NCBI RefSeq assembly: GCF_016616235.1
Contig: NZ_CP067100.1
Location: 3,283,001 to 3,347,000 of the forward strand
DNA length: 64,000 bases
Source: Bradyrhizobium diazoefficiens
GTDB taxonomy: Bacteria; Pseudomonadota; Alphaproteobacteria; Rhizobiales; Xanthobacteraceae
Reading direction: 5' to 3'
Shown here: positions 25,378 through 34,254 of the stretch, piece by piece
Layout of the letters: every line of letters starts with the position of its first letter
Position numbering within the stretch: position 1 is the first letter of the stretch
The notes under the pieces: model-generated
The model's database searches: none
What the model was told of the DNA's origin: nothing
Seen by the model: the letters and a program-made list of their open reading frames with translations, nothing else
Program-made: the position numbers and the translations under genes

Positions 25378-25616
25378 GCCTCTCTCCGCAAGGTCCGTGC
25401 CAACAGCGTTTATTCGGTCGATTCTGAAAAGTGTGTAGCGGAGTCAGATCGTTAGATCGAATGCGGCGCAGTCGGGCTGCCCGCCACCTGCGCGATCTCC
25501 TGCACACAAAACGGGCGTCGATTGTATAAAGTTTCGCCTGTGATTGGATACGAGACATCGACTAACCTCCGCACAGATCGTCGGCGATCGAGCTTCAAAT
25601 CCGAATCCGCAAATCC

Positions 25617-26324
25617 ATGGCCGCCAACACCCGCCAAAAATCCGTCGTGCCAGATGCGAGCGATCGCGTCAGCCGGATCAGGGAGGGCGTGACCGCCGCG
25701 ATCCTCGAGCATCGATTGCTGCCGGGGACGAAGCTCGGCGAGGATGAGATCGGCGAGATCTATGGCGCGAGCCGCACGCTGGTGCGCACCGCGCTTCAGC
25801 AGCTCACCCATGAAGGCATCGTCAACATCGAGAAGAACCGCGGCGCCTTCGTCGCGCGGCCGAGCCCTGCGGATGCCCGCGAAGTGTTCGAGGCGCGCCG
25901 CCTGATCGAGCCGACCATCGTCGATCACGCGATCGATGCGGCATCATCTGTCTGGATCGATCGCCTTCAGCAACATCTTGCCGAAGAGCGCGAGGCCGAG
26001 CTGCGCGGCGATGCACGCGCCTCGGTCCGCCTCTCCGGCGAATTTCACCGTCTCGTTGCCGAAATGAGCGGGCACAGCATCTATCTCGGCTTCCTCAAGG
26101 AGCTGATCGCGCGCTCCTCGCTGATCATCCTGCTCTACCGCCGCCATGACACGCCGGTCTGCGGCACCTCACATCACGGCCGCATCGTCATCGCGATCCG
26201 CAAGCGCGACAAACAGGTCGCGCGCGCGCAGATGCTGTCGCATCTGCGCGAGATCGAGGCCGAGCTATTCCTGAAGGATCCCGCTGCCGACGAGCTGCGG
26301 CTAGCAGACGTGCTCGGCGCGTGA
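25617..26324 (+). CDS. GntR-family regulator, FCD subfamily
   Basis: 235 residues. N-terminal winged helix (residues ~18-80, GEDEIGEIYGASRTLVRTAL, then IEKNRGAFVARPSP). A helical FCD ligand-binding domain follows with the metal-site residues: Asp/Glu in EARRLIEPTIV, His in FHRLVAEMSGHS and His in HHGRIV. It is divergent from the ABC/racemase operon with a 239-bp intergenic region, so it probably represses that operon in the absence of the solute. No clear operator dyad stood out in the gap. Confidence 0.88.
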   Translation: MAANTRQKSVVPDASDRVSRIREGVTAAILEHRLLPGTKLGEDEIGEIYGASRTLVRTALQQLTHEGIVNIEKNRGAFVARPSPADAREVFEARRLIEPTIVDHAIDAASSVWIDRLQQHLAEEREAELRGDARASVRLSGEFHRLVAEMSGHSIYLGFLKELIARSSLIILLYRRHDTPVCGTSHHGRIVIAIRKRDKQVARAQMLSHLREIEAELFLKDPAADELRLADVLGA

Positions 26325-26342
26325 GCAAGCTGCGCCGGCTGC

Positions 26343-26552
26343 CTATGGCAACCGAGATCCTTCGTTTCGCCTGACAATCTTCAGCACCATCAAACCTGCG
26401 CCAAGAACCAGGAAAAGAACGCCGAACAAAGTCGTGCCGCTGGATTCGAAGGTTACGCCGATCGCGGTTAGCAGGCATCCGACGATGATGGCGAAGAGCC
26501 CGCCCAGCTTCTTGACCAGCAGGACATGTCCGTCACTCGTTTGTGCTACCAT
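26343..26552 (-). CDS. small two-helix membrane protein
   Basis: 69 residues with two hydrophobic helices (LGGLFAIIVGCLLTAIGVTF, LFGVLFLVLGAGLMVLKIV) separated by a short polar turn, and a basic tail RRNEGSRLP. GAGG lies 11 bp before the ATG. No family recognised. It stands alone, 18 bp past the stop of the convergent GntR gene. Confidence 0.55.
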   Translation of the reverse strand: MVAQTSDGHVLLVKKLGGLFAIIVGCLLTAIGVTFESSGTTLFGVLFLVLGAGLMVLKIVRRNEGSRLP

Positions 26553-26922
26553 ATTGCGCCTCGTTCATTTCATGTAGGGCTGTCCTCGCGCCTCCCTTCA
26601 CCCCATGATGCTCTCGCGCAGCCCGCGGGCGATCGTATCCCAGGGCATGCGTATTGCAATCTCGCGTTGAGATTTGCTTCGAGGTCGTTTCGCTCTTTTG
26701 ATTAGAGTTCGATGCAAGCGCGACAGAAGCGCTTACGCACATGCCGGAAATTCCCGGCCCTGTGTGCAGCCGTTGATCTCTCATAGAGTCGAATGGCTGA
26801 GATGCAAAATCGCCTTGTGGTTGCAAATTGACTCACGGCGATTATCGGAATCAACTGAAAAGCGAGCGTCGAGTTCTAGAACGGAGCCGACATTAGGTGA
26901 ATCCGTTCTGCGGAGTGCGTCC
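26553..26922. other. 370-bp gap upstream of the glutaminase gene
   Basis: No convincing coding sequence on either strand. An in-frame upstream extension of the glutaminase to 26674 has no Shine-Dalgarno and atypical codons. The region should carry the promoters of the divergent small membrane protein and of the glutaminase cassette; no operator was identified. Confidence 0.5.
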
Positions 26923-27930
26923 ATGGCGCGATCTCTGGCTGACGAGCGAGATACTGCCCACCAGACGGGTTACGTCTCAACCGGCCATTTGCCCGGCTCT
27001 GAGACTGTGCAGTCCTTGGTGAACGAGGCGCAGCGACGGTTTCAATCAAATCGCGACGGAACCAATTCGCAGGTCTACCCCGCGCTTGCGCGGGTCCCCA
27101 GTGAGCTATTTGGTGTCTGTGTCGTCGGAACCTCGGGCCAAGTCTACGGTGCCGGCGACGTTGACTACCAATTTTCCATCATGAGCGTGTCAAAACCGTT
27201 CCTGTTCGCGCTGGTCTGTGAGGCGATCGGCCCCGAGGAGGCGCGCACCAAGCTTGGCGCAAACGCGACCGGGCTCCCGTTCAATTCGCTTGCCGCGATC
27301 GAGCAGGGCAGCGGCCGCACCAATCCCATGGTGAATGCCGGCGCGATCGCGACGACCAGCCTTGCGCCGGGCGCTACTCCCGCAGCGCGTTGGAATTTCA
27401 TCCACGAGGGGTTGTCGCGCTTCGCCGGCCGCGAGCTCCCTCTCAATGAAGAAGTCTATGCCTCCGCATCGCAGACCAATTTCCGCAATCGCAGCATCGC
27501 GCGGCTCCTGGAGAGCTACGATCGCATCTATTGCGATGCGAAGGAGGCGACCGACCAGTACACCCGGCAATGTTCGCTGAACGTGAGCGCCCGCGATCTC
27601 GCCGTGATGGGGGCGACGCTGGCCGACGGTGGTGTCAATCCGGTCACGAAACAGCGTGTGGTCGACGCATCGGTCTGTCACTACGCGCTCGCCGTCATGA
27701 TCACGGCCGGGCTCTACGAGACGTCCGGAGACTGGCTCTACGACATCGGCCTGCCCGGAAAGAGCGGGATCGGCGGCGGCATCGTCGCGGTCTCGCCCGG
27801 CAAGGGCGGCTTCGGCACCTTTGCCCCACCGCTCGATGCCGCCGGCAACAGCGTGCGGGGACAGCTCGCCGCGAAGTTCCTGTCGCAGCGGCTGGGCCTG
27901 GATTTGTTCGTATCGCAACCGGAAGAGTGA
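26923..27930 (+). CDS. glsA: glutaminase
   Basis: 335 residues from ATG 26923. Serine-dependent beta-lactamase-fold glutaminase with the catalytic S-x-x-K in QFSIMSVSKPF (Ser88, Lys91), NPMVNAGAIATTS near residue 138, and GLPGKSGIGGGIVAVSPGKG near 280. It converts glutamine to glutamate and ammonia; relatives (YbaS) consume protons in glutamine-dependent acid resistance. Start chosen because the longer frame is non-coding in character; no strong Shine-Dalgarno is seen. It leads a co-directional row of five genes. Confidence 0.9.
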   Translation: MARSLADERDTAHQTGYVSTGHLPGSETVQSLVNEAQRRFQSNRDGTNSQVYPALARVPSELFGVCVVGTSGQVYGAGDVDYQFSIMSVSKPFLFALVCEAIGPEEARTKLGANATGLPFNSLAAIEQGSGRTNPMVNAGAIATTSLAPGATPAARWNFIHEGLSRFAGRELPLNEEVYASASQTNFRNRSIARLLESYDRIYCDAKEATDQYTRQCSLNVSARDLAVMGATLADGGVNPVTKQRVVDASVCHYALAVMITAGLYETSGDWLYDIGLPGKSGIGGGIVAVSPGKGGFGTFAPPLDAAGNSVRGQLAAKFLSQRLGLDLFVSQPEE

Positions 27931-28000
27931 ATCGAATGCTGCAGGGATCGGAGGGCCCTTGGCCTTGCCGGTCGCAACACCGATGAAGCCGGAGGACGCC

Positions 28001-29641
28001 ATGGCCACGCAGACAATCTCGATCGGCGGCATTCACCAGGACGAACGCGCATCGTGGATTCCCATGATCGCGATCGCGCTCGGCCAGATGATCATGTCGT
28101 TCAACGTGGCCTCGCTGCCGGTCGCAATGGGCGGCATGGTCGCGAGTTTCGGCGTGGCGCCGACCACGGTTGCGACGGGGATCGTCGCGTACTCCATGCT
28201 GGTCGCGGGTTTCGTGATGCTCGGCGCCAAGCTCGCCCAGCGTTTCGGCGCGTTGCAGGTGTTCCGCGGTGCGGTCGTGCTCTTCTTCGTCTCCCAACTC
28301 ATGATGACGTTCAGCCCGACGGCGACGGTCATGATCGCGGCGCAGGCGCTGTGTGGCGCGGCAGGATCGGTGATCGTTCCCTCGTTGGTTGCGCTGATTG
28401 CGGAAAACTATGCCGGCCGGCAGCAGGCGACCGCGCTGGGCGCGCTCGGCTCGGCACGCGCGGCCGCCGGCGTGCTGGCCTTCGTCATCGGCGGCGTGCT
28501 CGGCACTTATATTGGCTGGCGTCCGGCGTTCGGTATCCTGATTGCGGCCTCCGCCATCGTCTTCCTGATGAGCTTCCGCCTGAAGCCGGATCGCGGCCGG
28601 CCTGATGTGCAGATCGATCTCGTCGGCGTGGCTCTTGCCGCAAGCGCGGTCATCCTGATCAGCTTCGGCTTCAACAATCTCAATGGCTGGGGCCTCGCGG
28701 TCGCGACCTCCAATGCACCCTTCGATCTCGTCGGTCTCTCGCCTGCGCCGATCATGATCGTCCTCGGCATCGTGCTGGGCCAGGGCTTCCTGATGTGGAC
28801 GCACCGGCGCCAGGCCGCAGGCAAGACACCGCTGCTGGCACTCGAGGTGATCGACTCGCCGGAAGAACGCTGCGCGGTCTTTGCACTGTTTGCAGTCGTG
28901 GCGCTCGAGGCGGCTCTGAACTTCACGGTGCCGCTCTACATCCAGATCGTGCAGGGGCGCTCGCCGATTGCGACCGCGATCGCCATGATGCCGTTCAATC
29001 TCACGGTCTTCTTCTCTGCGATGCTGATCGTGAATGTCTATGAGCGGTTGACGCCGCGTCAGATCGGCCGCTACGGCTTTGCATGCTGCACCATCGCGCT
29101 GGTATGGCTCGCCTTTGTCGTGCGCAACGACTGGAGCGAGGTCCCCGTCCTGCTCGGGCTGGTGCTGTTTGGCATAGGCCAGGGCTCGCTGGTGACGTTG
29201 CTGTTCAACGTGCTGGTGACGGCCTCGCCGAAGGCGCTTGCCGGCGACGTCGGCTCGCTGCGCGGCACGACGCAGAATCTCGCCGCGGCGCTCGGGACAG
29301 CCGTGGCGGGAGCTCTGCTGGTGGGCCTGCTCAGCACCATCGCACTCGGCAAGATCACGGCGAGCCCGGTGCTGACGCCGGAGCTTCAGGCCCAGGTCGA
29401 TCTCGACAACATCACCTTCGTCAGCAACGACCGCCTGCGCAGCGTGCTCGAACGTACGAGCGGCACGCCGGAGCAGGTCGCGGAGGCGGTGCGGGTGAAT
29501 ACCGAGGCGCGGCTGCGAGCGCTCAAGATCGGCCTTCTGATCATGGCGGGCCTCGCGCTGATCGCGATCATTCCGGCGGGACGGCTGCCGAACTATCTGC
29601 CGGGCGAGATTCCCGGCGATGAGTCCGCTGCAAAGACCTGA
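28001..29641 (+). CDS. MFS transporter, DHA2 (14-helix) family
   Basis: 546 residues with fourteen predicted helices, the size and pattern of DHA2 proton antiporters such as EmrB-type multidrug exporters. The helix 2-3 loop carries KLAQRFGALQVFRGAV and helix 5 has GSARAAAGVLAFVIGGVLGT, resembling the antiporter motif C region. A clear GGAGGACGCC precedes ATG 28001; the in-frame ATG at 27983 lacks one. It lies 70 bp after the glutaminase gene. Substrate unknown. Confidence 0.88.
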   Translation: MATQTISIGGIHQDERASWIPMIAIALGQMIMSFNVASLPVAMGGMVASFGVAPTTVATGIVAYSMLVAGFVMLGAKLAQRFGALQVFRGAVVLFFVSQLMMTFSPTATVMIAAQALCGAAGSVIVPSLVALIAENYAGRQQATALGALGSARAAAGVLAFVIGGVLGTYIGWRPAFGILIAASAIVFLMSFRLKPDRGRPDVQIDLVGVALAASAVILISFGFNNLNGWGLAVATSNAPFDLVGLSPAPIMIVLGIVLGQGFLMWTHRRQAAGKTPLLALEVIDSPEERCAVFALFAVVALEAALNFTVPLYIQIVQGRSPIATAIAMMPFNLTVFFSAMLIVNVYERLTPRQIGRYGFACCTIALVWLAFVVRNDWSEVPVLLGLVLFGIGQGSLVTLLFNVLVTASPKALAGDVGSLRGTTQNLAAALGTAVAGALLVGLLSTIALGKITASPVLTPELQAQVDLDNITFVSNDRLRSVLERTSGTPEQVAEAVRVNTEARLRALKIGLLIMAGLALIAIIPAGRLPNYLPGEIPGDESAAKT

Positions 29642-29692
29642 GCTGAAAGCAACGGCCAGGGGATTTGGCAGGAGATTTGGAAGGAGAACCTC

Positions 29693-29995
29693 ATGAGCGA
29701 GATGGATCGCCGCGGCGCGCTACGCGCATTATTCGGGGGCGTGATCCTCGCCGGTGCCGGTGTGGGCGTGTGGACGCAGGCTGCCGCGGCCTTGTCGGAT
29801 CCGTCGCCCCTCGATCAGCCCGCGCCGCCCAGAATTGAACCCGCGTCTCGCGCCTATGCACAGGTTGCCCGTCGACGGCCGGCTCCGGTCCATCGCCCGC
29901 GGCCCCGGCCGCGTCCGCCGGTGCACCGGCGGCGCCGGCGCTGGGAGTGCTGGTGGCATCGCGGCCGCCGCCATTGCGGCTGGCGCTGGAGATAA
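29693..29995 (+). CDS. tiny Arg/Trp-rich protein with Tat-like leader
   Basis: 100 residues. The leader MDRRGALRALFGGVILAG resembles a Tat signal and is followed by AAA-type cleavage sequence near residue 33. The mature part is Pro/Arg-rich (RRRPAPVHRPRPRPRPPVH) and ends with WECWWHRGRRHCGWRWR, in which two Cys residues bracket a basic loop. GGAAGGAGAACC precedes the ATG. The extreme basicity and aromatic-cationic tail are unusual. It is packed between an exporter and HdeD. Function unknown. Confidence 0.6.
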   Translation: MSEMDRRGALRALFGGVILAGAGVGVWTQAAAALSDPSPLDQPAPPRIEPASRAYAQVARRRPAPVHRPRPRPRPPVHRRRRRWECWWHRGRRHCGWRWR

Positions 29996-30010
29996 CCGAA
30001 GGAGGACGAC

Positions 30011-30574
30011 ATGACGACTTACGATCACAGCGCGCCGATGGGCGCAACCGGCCTGCCGCAACCGTCCCGCTGGGTCTGCGTGCTGCTCGGTCTCTTCATG
30101 GTGTTTGCGGGACTCATGGTGCTGGGCGACGTTGCGTTCTTCACTATGGTCAGCGCGCTCTTCATCGGCTGGATGGCCATCGCCACCGGCGCGTTCGAGA
30201 TCTTCCATGCGTTCTGGACCAAGGGCTGGGGCGGCTTCGCCTGGCAAATGGTGCTTGGCATTCTCTACATCGCCTTTGGCATCATTCTGGTCAGCCAGCC
30301 GGTGACCGGCGCGCTGCTATTGACCTATGTGCTTGGCCTCGCGCTGCTGATCTCCGGCGTGGTGCGAATGCTGATCGGCTTCGGCCGATGGCGGCTAGGC
30401 GGCGGGATCATGCTCGCGTCCGGCCTGTTCGGCGTGCTCGCGGGGTTCGTCATCCTCACGGGCTTTCCGATGACCGGGCTCTGGGTGCTCGGCATGCTGC
30501 TCGGCATCGATCTGCTGTCCCACGGTATCGGATGGCTGACCTTCGCCTGGCGGCCGACGGCGGCAACTGCGTAA
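30011..30574 (+). CDS. HdeD-like (DUF308) membrane protein
   Basis: 187 residues with six hydrophobic helices of the DUF308/HdeD family (LLGLFMVFAGLMVLGDVAFF, GWMAIATGAFEIFHAFW, LGILYIAFGIILVSQP). HdeD of E. coli is an inner-membrane protein of the acid-fitness island; its mechanism is unclear. It starts 15 bp after the Arg-rich protein, with GAAGGAGG before the ATG, so the two are co-transcribed. Confidence 0.88.
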   Translation: MTTYDHSAPMGATGLPQPSRWVCVLLGLFMVFAGLMVLGDVAFFTMVSALFIGWMAIATGAFEIFHAFWTKGWGGFAWQMVLGILYIAFGIILVSQPVTGALLLTYVLGLALLISGVVRMLIGFGRWRLGGGIMLASGLFGVLAGFVILTGFPMTGLWVLGMLLGIDLLSHGIGWLTFAWRPTAATA

Positions 30575-30597
30575 CGGCACACCGGCGGAGACTGATC

Positions 30598-31944
30598 ATG
30601 TCGAAGGCGCGGGCCGGCATCGCCGCGCTGCTTGCGGCGCTTCTCTGTAGCGCATCGCCCGCGCCGGGCCAGCAGGACTCCGTCGTCCTGTTCCGCAACG
30701 TCAGAATTTTTGACGGAAGCAACGCTGCGCTCTCCGGCGCGTCCAACGTCCTCGTCAGGAACGGCAAGATCGAGAAGATATCGATCGCGGACCCGGCAGC
30801 CACCGCCCAGGTGATCGCCCAGGTGATCGAGGGCGGTGGCCGCGTGCTGATGCCGGGCCTGATCGATGCGCATTGGCACGCGATGCTGGTGCGCCCGACG
30901 CCGATGGCCGCGCTCGCCGGTGACATCGGCTACAACAATTTGCTCGCCGCGAGCGAGGCGACCGCGACGCTGATGCGCGGCTTCACGACGGTGCGCGACA
31001 TGGGCGGGCCGAGCTTCGGCCTCAAGCAGGCCATCGACGAGGATCTCGTCGCAGGTCCTCGCATCTATCCATCCGGCGCCATGATCACGATCACCGGTGG
31101 CCATGGCGATTTCCGCCAGCTGTCCGATCTGCCGCGCACGATCGGCGGCATGCTCAGCCGCATGGAGCGGATCGGCGGCAGCATGGTCGCCGACAGTCCG
31201 GACGAGGTCCGCGTGCGGGCGCGCGAGCAGTTGATGCAGGGTGCCTCACAGGTCAAGCTCACGGCAGGCGGCGGCGTCGCATCGCCATTCAGCCCGCTCG
31301 ACGTCTCCACCTTCACCGAGCCCGAGCTGCGCGCGGCGGTGGAAGCCGCCGACAATTGGGGTACTTACGTGGCCACGCACGCCTACACGCCGGCCGCGAT
31401 CCAGCGCTCGATCGCGGCCGGCGTGAGATGCATCGAACATGGCCATCTCATGGACGAGGAGAGTGCGCGGTTGATGGCGGAGAAAGGCATCTGGCTCAGC
31501 ACGCAGCCGTTCCTCGATCTCTCCGGCGCCGCCGCATTGGGACCTGCGGAGGAGGACAAGATGCGGCAGGTGGTTGCCGGCACCGATCGCGTTTATGCAC
31601 TCGCAAAAAAATACCATCTCAAGACTGCCTTCGGCACCGACATCCTGTTCTCGAAGGCGCTGGCGGACAGGCAGGGCTCGATGCTTGCCGCGCTGACGCG
31701 CTGGTACACGCCGGCCGAAGCACTGACCATGGCGACGTCGACCAATGCGGAGCTGTTGAACCTCTCGGGCCCGCGCAATCCCTATCCCGGCAAGCTCGGT
31801 GTGGTGGAGGAGGGCGCGCTTGCCGACCTGCTCCTCGTTGACGGTAATCCGCTCGACAACATCGCGCTCGTCGAAGATCCCGCGGAGAATTTTGTCGTGA
31901 TCATGAAGGGCGGCAGGATCTACAAGAACAGCCTCGCGCACTGA
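30598..31944 (+). CDS. exported metal-dependent amidohydrolase
   Basis: 448 residues. Signal peptide (ARAGIAALLAALLCSASPAPG), so periplasmic. Amidohydrolase superfamily motifs: H-x-H in GLIDAHWHAM (His92, His94), Lys in ASQVKLTAGGG, His in YVATHAYTP and HGHLMDEE, and the final Asp in AFGTDILFS. These ligate one or two metals and hydrolyse amide bonds; the group includes imidazolonepropionase/Xaa-Pro dipeptidase-like and aryldialkylphosphatase-like enzymes. A GGCGGAG precedes ATG 30598. A 12-bp in-frame tandem duplication (GCCCAGGTGATC twice, 30805-30828) adds one QVIA unit. Confidence 0.87.
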   Translation: MSKARAGIAALLAALLCSASPAPGQQDSVVLFRNVRIFDGSNAALSGASNVLVRNGKIEKISIADPAATAQVIAQVIEGGGRVLMPGLIDAHWHAMLVRPTPMAALAGDIGYNNLLAASEATATLMRGFTTVRDMGGPSFGLKQAIDEDLVAGPRIYPSGAMITITGGHGDFRQLSDLPRTIGGMLSRMERIGGSMVADSPDEVRVRAREQLMQGASQVKLTAGGGVASPFSPLDVSTFTEPELRAAVEAADNWGTYVATHAYTPAAIQRSIAAGVRCIEHGHLMDEESARLMAEKGIWLSTQPFLDLSGAAALGPAEEDKMRQVVAGTDRVYALAKKYHLKTAFGTDILFSKALADRQGSMLAALTRWYTPAEALTMATSTNAELLNLSGPRNPYPGKLGVVEEGALADLLLVDGNPLDNIALVEDPAENFVVIMKGGRIYKNSLAH

Positions 31945-31985
31945 CGCGCTGTGCGCGTGGCGCGGCCTTGCGGCCTTGGAGCCGA

Positions 31986-32144
31986 CTAGTCGCGATCCTC
32001 AGGTGCCGGCTTTTTGCGCCGCGAGGCGGACGCAATCTCCGGAACTGCCGGCGGCCTCGCCGGGCCTGTCACGATCTCGGGCCCATCGTCCGAGGCGTGA
32101 CTCCTAAGCGTCTCCAGAACCAGAAAGAATTTCTCGGCTAGCAT
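31986..32144 (-). CDS. small ORF of 52 residues, possibly a rhizobial small protein
   Basis: An uninterrupted minus-strand ORF from ATG 32144 to TAG. It encodes MLAEKFFLVLETLRSHASDD, then a Pro/Ala-rich region, and ends SRRKKPAPEDRD. The MLAEKFFL(L/V)LE opening matches a type of small protein I recall from rhizobial genomes. Third-position GC is high, as in real genes here. The Shine-Dalgarno is weak. It fills the gap between the convergent amidohydrolase and the CYTH-CHAD gene. Confidence 0.5.
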   Translation of the reverse strand: MLAEKFFLVLETLRSHASDDGPEIVTGPARPPAVPEIASASRRKKPAPEDRD

Positions 32145-32372
32145 GAGCTCGTCACGCGTTCATCTCGATTTGGCGACCGACGAGATTCGCCGGCGACTCG
32201 GTCACTTACTGTACGCTGCGGCAATTTAATTGGTGATGCCAAGCCGAATTATGACAGTCCGCGCCTGATTTTCGCGCCCGCAGCATCGTGTGGACGATGA
32301 TGCGTTGCGACCTAACGTTCCTATTCCTTGCGGGCCCGACCGGCTATATGCTGGCTCTGTCATCGAATTGTC

Positions 32373-34148
32373 ATGTCACCGGAAATGCTAAAATCAGACG
32401 CTACGCCGGCTCGCAAGACCACGAGCGCGCCGGATGGGAATCCTGTCCCAAAGGACAGTAAGAGAACGCACGTCGTTGCCGGCTTCCTCAGGCAAATTGA
32501 TCCTGCTGGGCCCGCTGCGGCACCTGCGATCGTCGAGGGCGCTGTGATCGATCAGACGCCATCGGAAAGCACGACGGCTGCGCCAGAGCCGAACCCTGCG
32601 GGGCGTCCCGCCGGTGAAATCGAGCTGAAGCTTCTCGTCGATGCCGAGCGCATGGCGCATTTCAATGCTGCGCCGGTCATCGCTGCCAATGCGCGCAGCA
32701 AGGGCACGCGCAAGCATCTGAAATCCGTCTACTACGACACGGCCGACCGCGCGCTTCGCAACAGCGGCCTCAGCCTGCGCGTGCGCCAGAGCGGCGCGCG
32801 CTTCGTGCAGACCGTGAAGACCGAGGCCGTCGACGATCCGCTGCGCCGCGGCGAGTGGGAGGCGAGCGTTCCCTCGCTTGCGCCCGATCTCGCCCTGGCG
32901 ATGCCGTTCATTCCGGAGAAGCTTCGCGAACACCTCGAGACGCAGCCGCTCGAAGCGGTTTTCACCGCGGACATCCATCGGCATGCGCGGATGATCGACC
33001 TGCCGTCGGGCACGGTCGAGATCGCTTTCGACCAGGGCGAGCTCACGGCCGGCGAGCGGTCGCTGCCGGTGAGCGAGATCGAACTTGAACTGAAGAGCGG
33101 CAGCGCCGGCGCGATCTACGAGATTGCGCTGCGCCTTGCCGAGCACGGGGCGGTGAAGCCGTCGATCCGCAGCAAATCGGCGCGCGGCTTCGATCTCGCC
33201 GCTGACAAGCCGCCGGCGGCACGCCGGCCGCGCAAGCTTCAGCTCGATGCGTCGGTCACGCTCGACGAAGCCTTCGAGACGATCTTGCGCTCCTGCCTCC
33301 ACCATCTGCTGCAATCGCTGCCGGCGGCCGAGGATGGCCGCAATCCGGAAGGCGTGCATCAGCTGCGCGTCTCGCTGCGCCGGCTTCGCTCGGCGCTCGA
33401 CCTGATGCGATCGGTCGGCGCGCTCAGCAATCTCGATGCGCTGCGGTCGGAAGCCAAATGGCTGGCGCAGGACCTGTCGGCTGCGCGCGACTGGGACGTG
33501 TTCCAGCTCGAGACCTTGCCGATGATTGCGTCAGCCTGTCCTGCGGTCGCCGGTTTCGACACGCTGGGCCGGGCCGCGGCCAGGCGTCAGTCCGAGGCCT
33601 ATCGCAAGGCGCATCGCGCGCTTGGCGATCGCCGCTGCGCGGTGTTCCTGATCGGCCTCGGCGGCTGGATCGAGACGCGGGGCTGGCGCAACGACGTCGC
33701 CGCCGAAGATCTCGGCCAGCTCGCCGAGCCCGCCGTCAATTTCGCCGAGCGCATCCTGTCGGAGCAGCACGCCAAGGTGCTCAAGCGCGGCCGCCGCTTC
33801 AAGTCGCTGTCCGCCGAGCAGGTGCATCGGGTGCGGCTCGCGGCCAAGCGGCTGCGCTATCTCAGCGAGTTCCTGCTGCCGCTGTTTGCCGATCGCAAAT
33901 CCGCGAAACGCTACTCGCGCCGGCTCGCCGGCCTGCAAGAAGAGCTCGGCGCCTTCAACGACATGGCCGTTACGGCTTCACTGCTCGATGAGCTCGGTGG
34001 CGAAGCCCCCGACAGCGCCATCGCGGCCGCTGCGATCGCTGGCTGGCAGGCGCGCGCCTCGGTCGGGGTGCAGCCCGCCCTGCAGAGCACGTGGCGCGAT
34101 TTCGCCGCCGCGCGGGTGCCGTGGTCGCGGCAGGCCGAGCAGGGCTGA
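32373..34148 (+). CDS. CYTH and CHAD domain protein (inorganic triphosphatase-like)
   Basis: 591 residues from ATG 32373 (an ATG at 32385 is also possible). After a low-complexity N-terminus, the CYTH domain starts with EIELKLLVD (ExExK signature) and continues with [20 protein letters not shown] and EIELELKSG, residues ~85-285. The CHAD domain (~310-585) has conserved His/Arg/Lys helices: [16 protein letters not shown] and [20 protein letters not shown] hydrolyses inorganic triphosphate; CHAD binds polyphosphate. The combination suggests a role in polyphosphate metabolism. Confidence 0.9.
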   Translation: MSPEMLKSDATPARKTTSAPDGNPVPKDSKRTHVVAGFLRQIDPAGPAAAPAIVEGAVIDQTPSESTTAAPEPNPAGRPAGEIELKLLVDAERMAHFNAAPVIAANARSKGTRKHLKSVYYDTADRALRNSGLSLRVRQSGARFVQTVKTEAVDDPLRRGEWEASVPSLAPDLALAMPFIPEKLREHLETQPLEAVFTADIHRHARMIDLPSGTVEIAFDQGELTAGERSLPVSEIELELKSGSAGAIYEIALRLAEHGAVKPSIRSKSARGFDLAADKPPAARRPRKLQLDASVTLDEAFETILRSCLHHLLQSLPAAEDGRNPEGVHQLRVSLRRLRSALDLMRSVGALSNLDALRSEAKWLAQDLSAARDWDVFQLETLPMIASACPAVAGFDTLGRAAARRQSEAYRKAHRALGDRRCAVFLIGLGGWIETRGWRNDVAAEDLGQLAEPAVNFAERILSEQHAKVLKRGRRFKSLSAEQVHRVRLAAKRLRYLSEFLLPLFADRKSAKRYSRRLAGLQEELGAFNDMAVTASLLDELGGEAPDSAIAAAAIAGWQARASVGVQPALQSTWRDFAAARVPWSRQAEQG

Positions 34149-34254
34149 TCGGGTCTCGCTTTCCCAAACCCGACTTTTGCAATGCGTCTCGCTCGGCAGG
34201 CCGGATAGGAACTCTCTTCCTGCCGCGCCGTTTGGTTGGTCGAGGAGCATTGTC

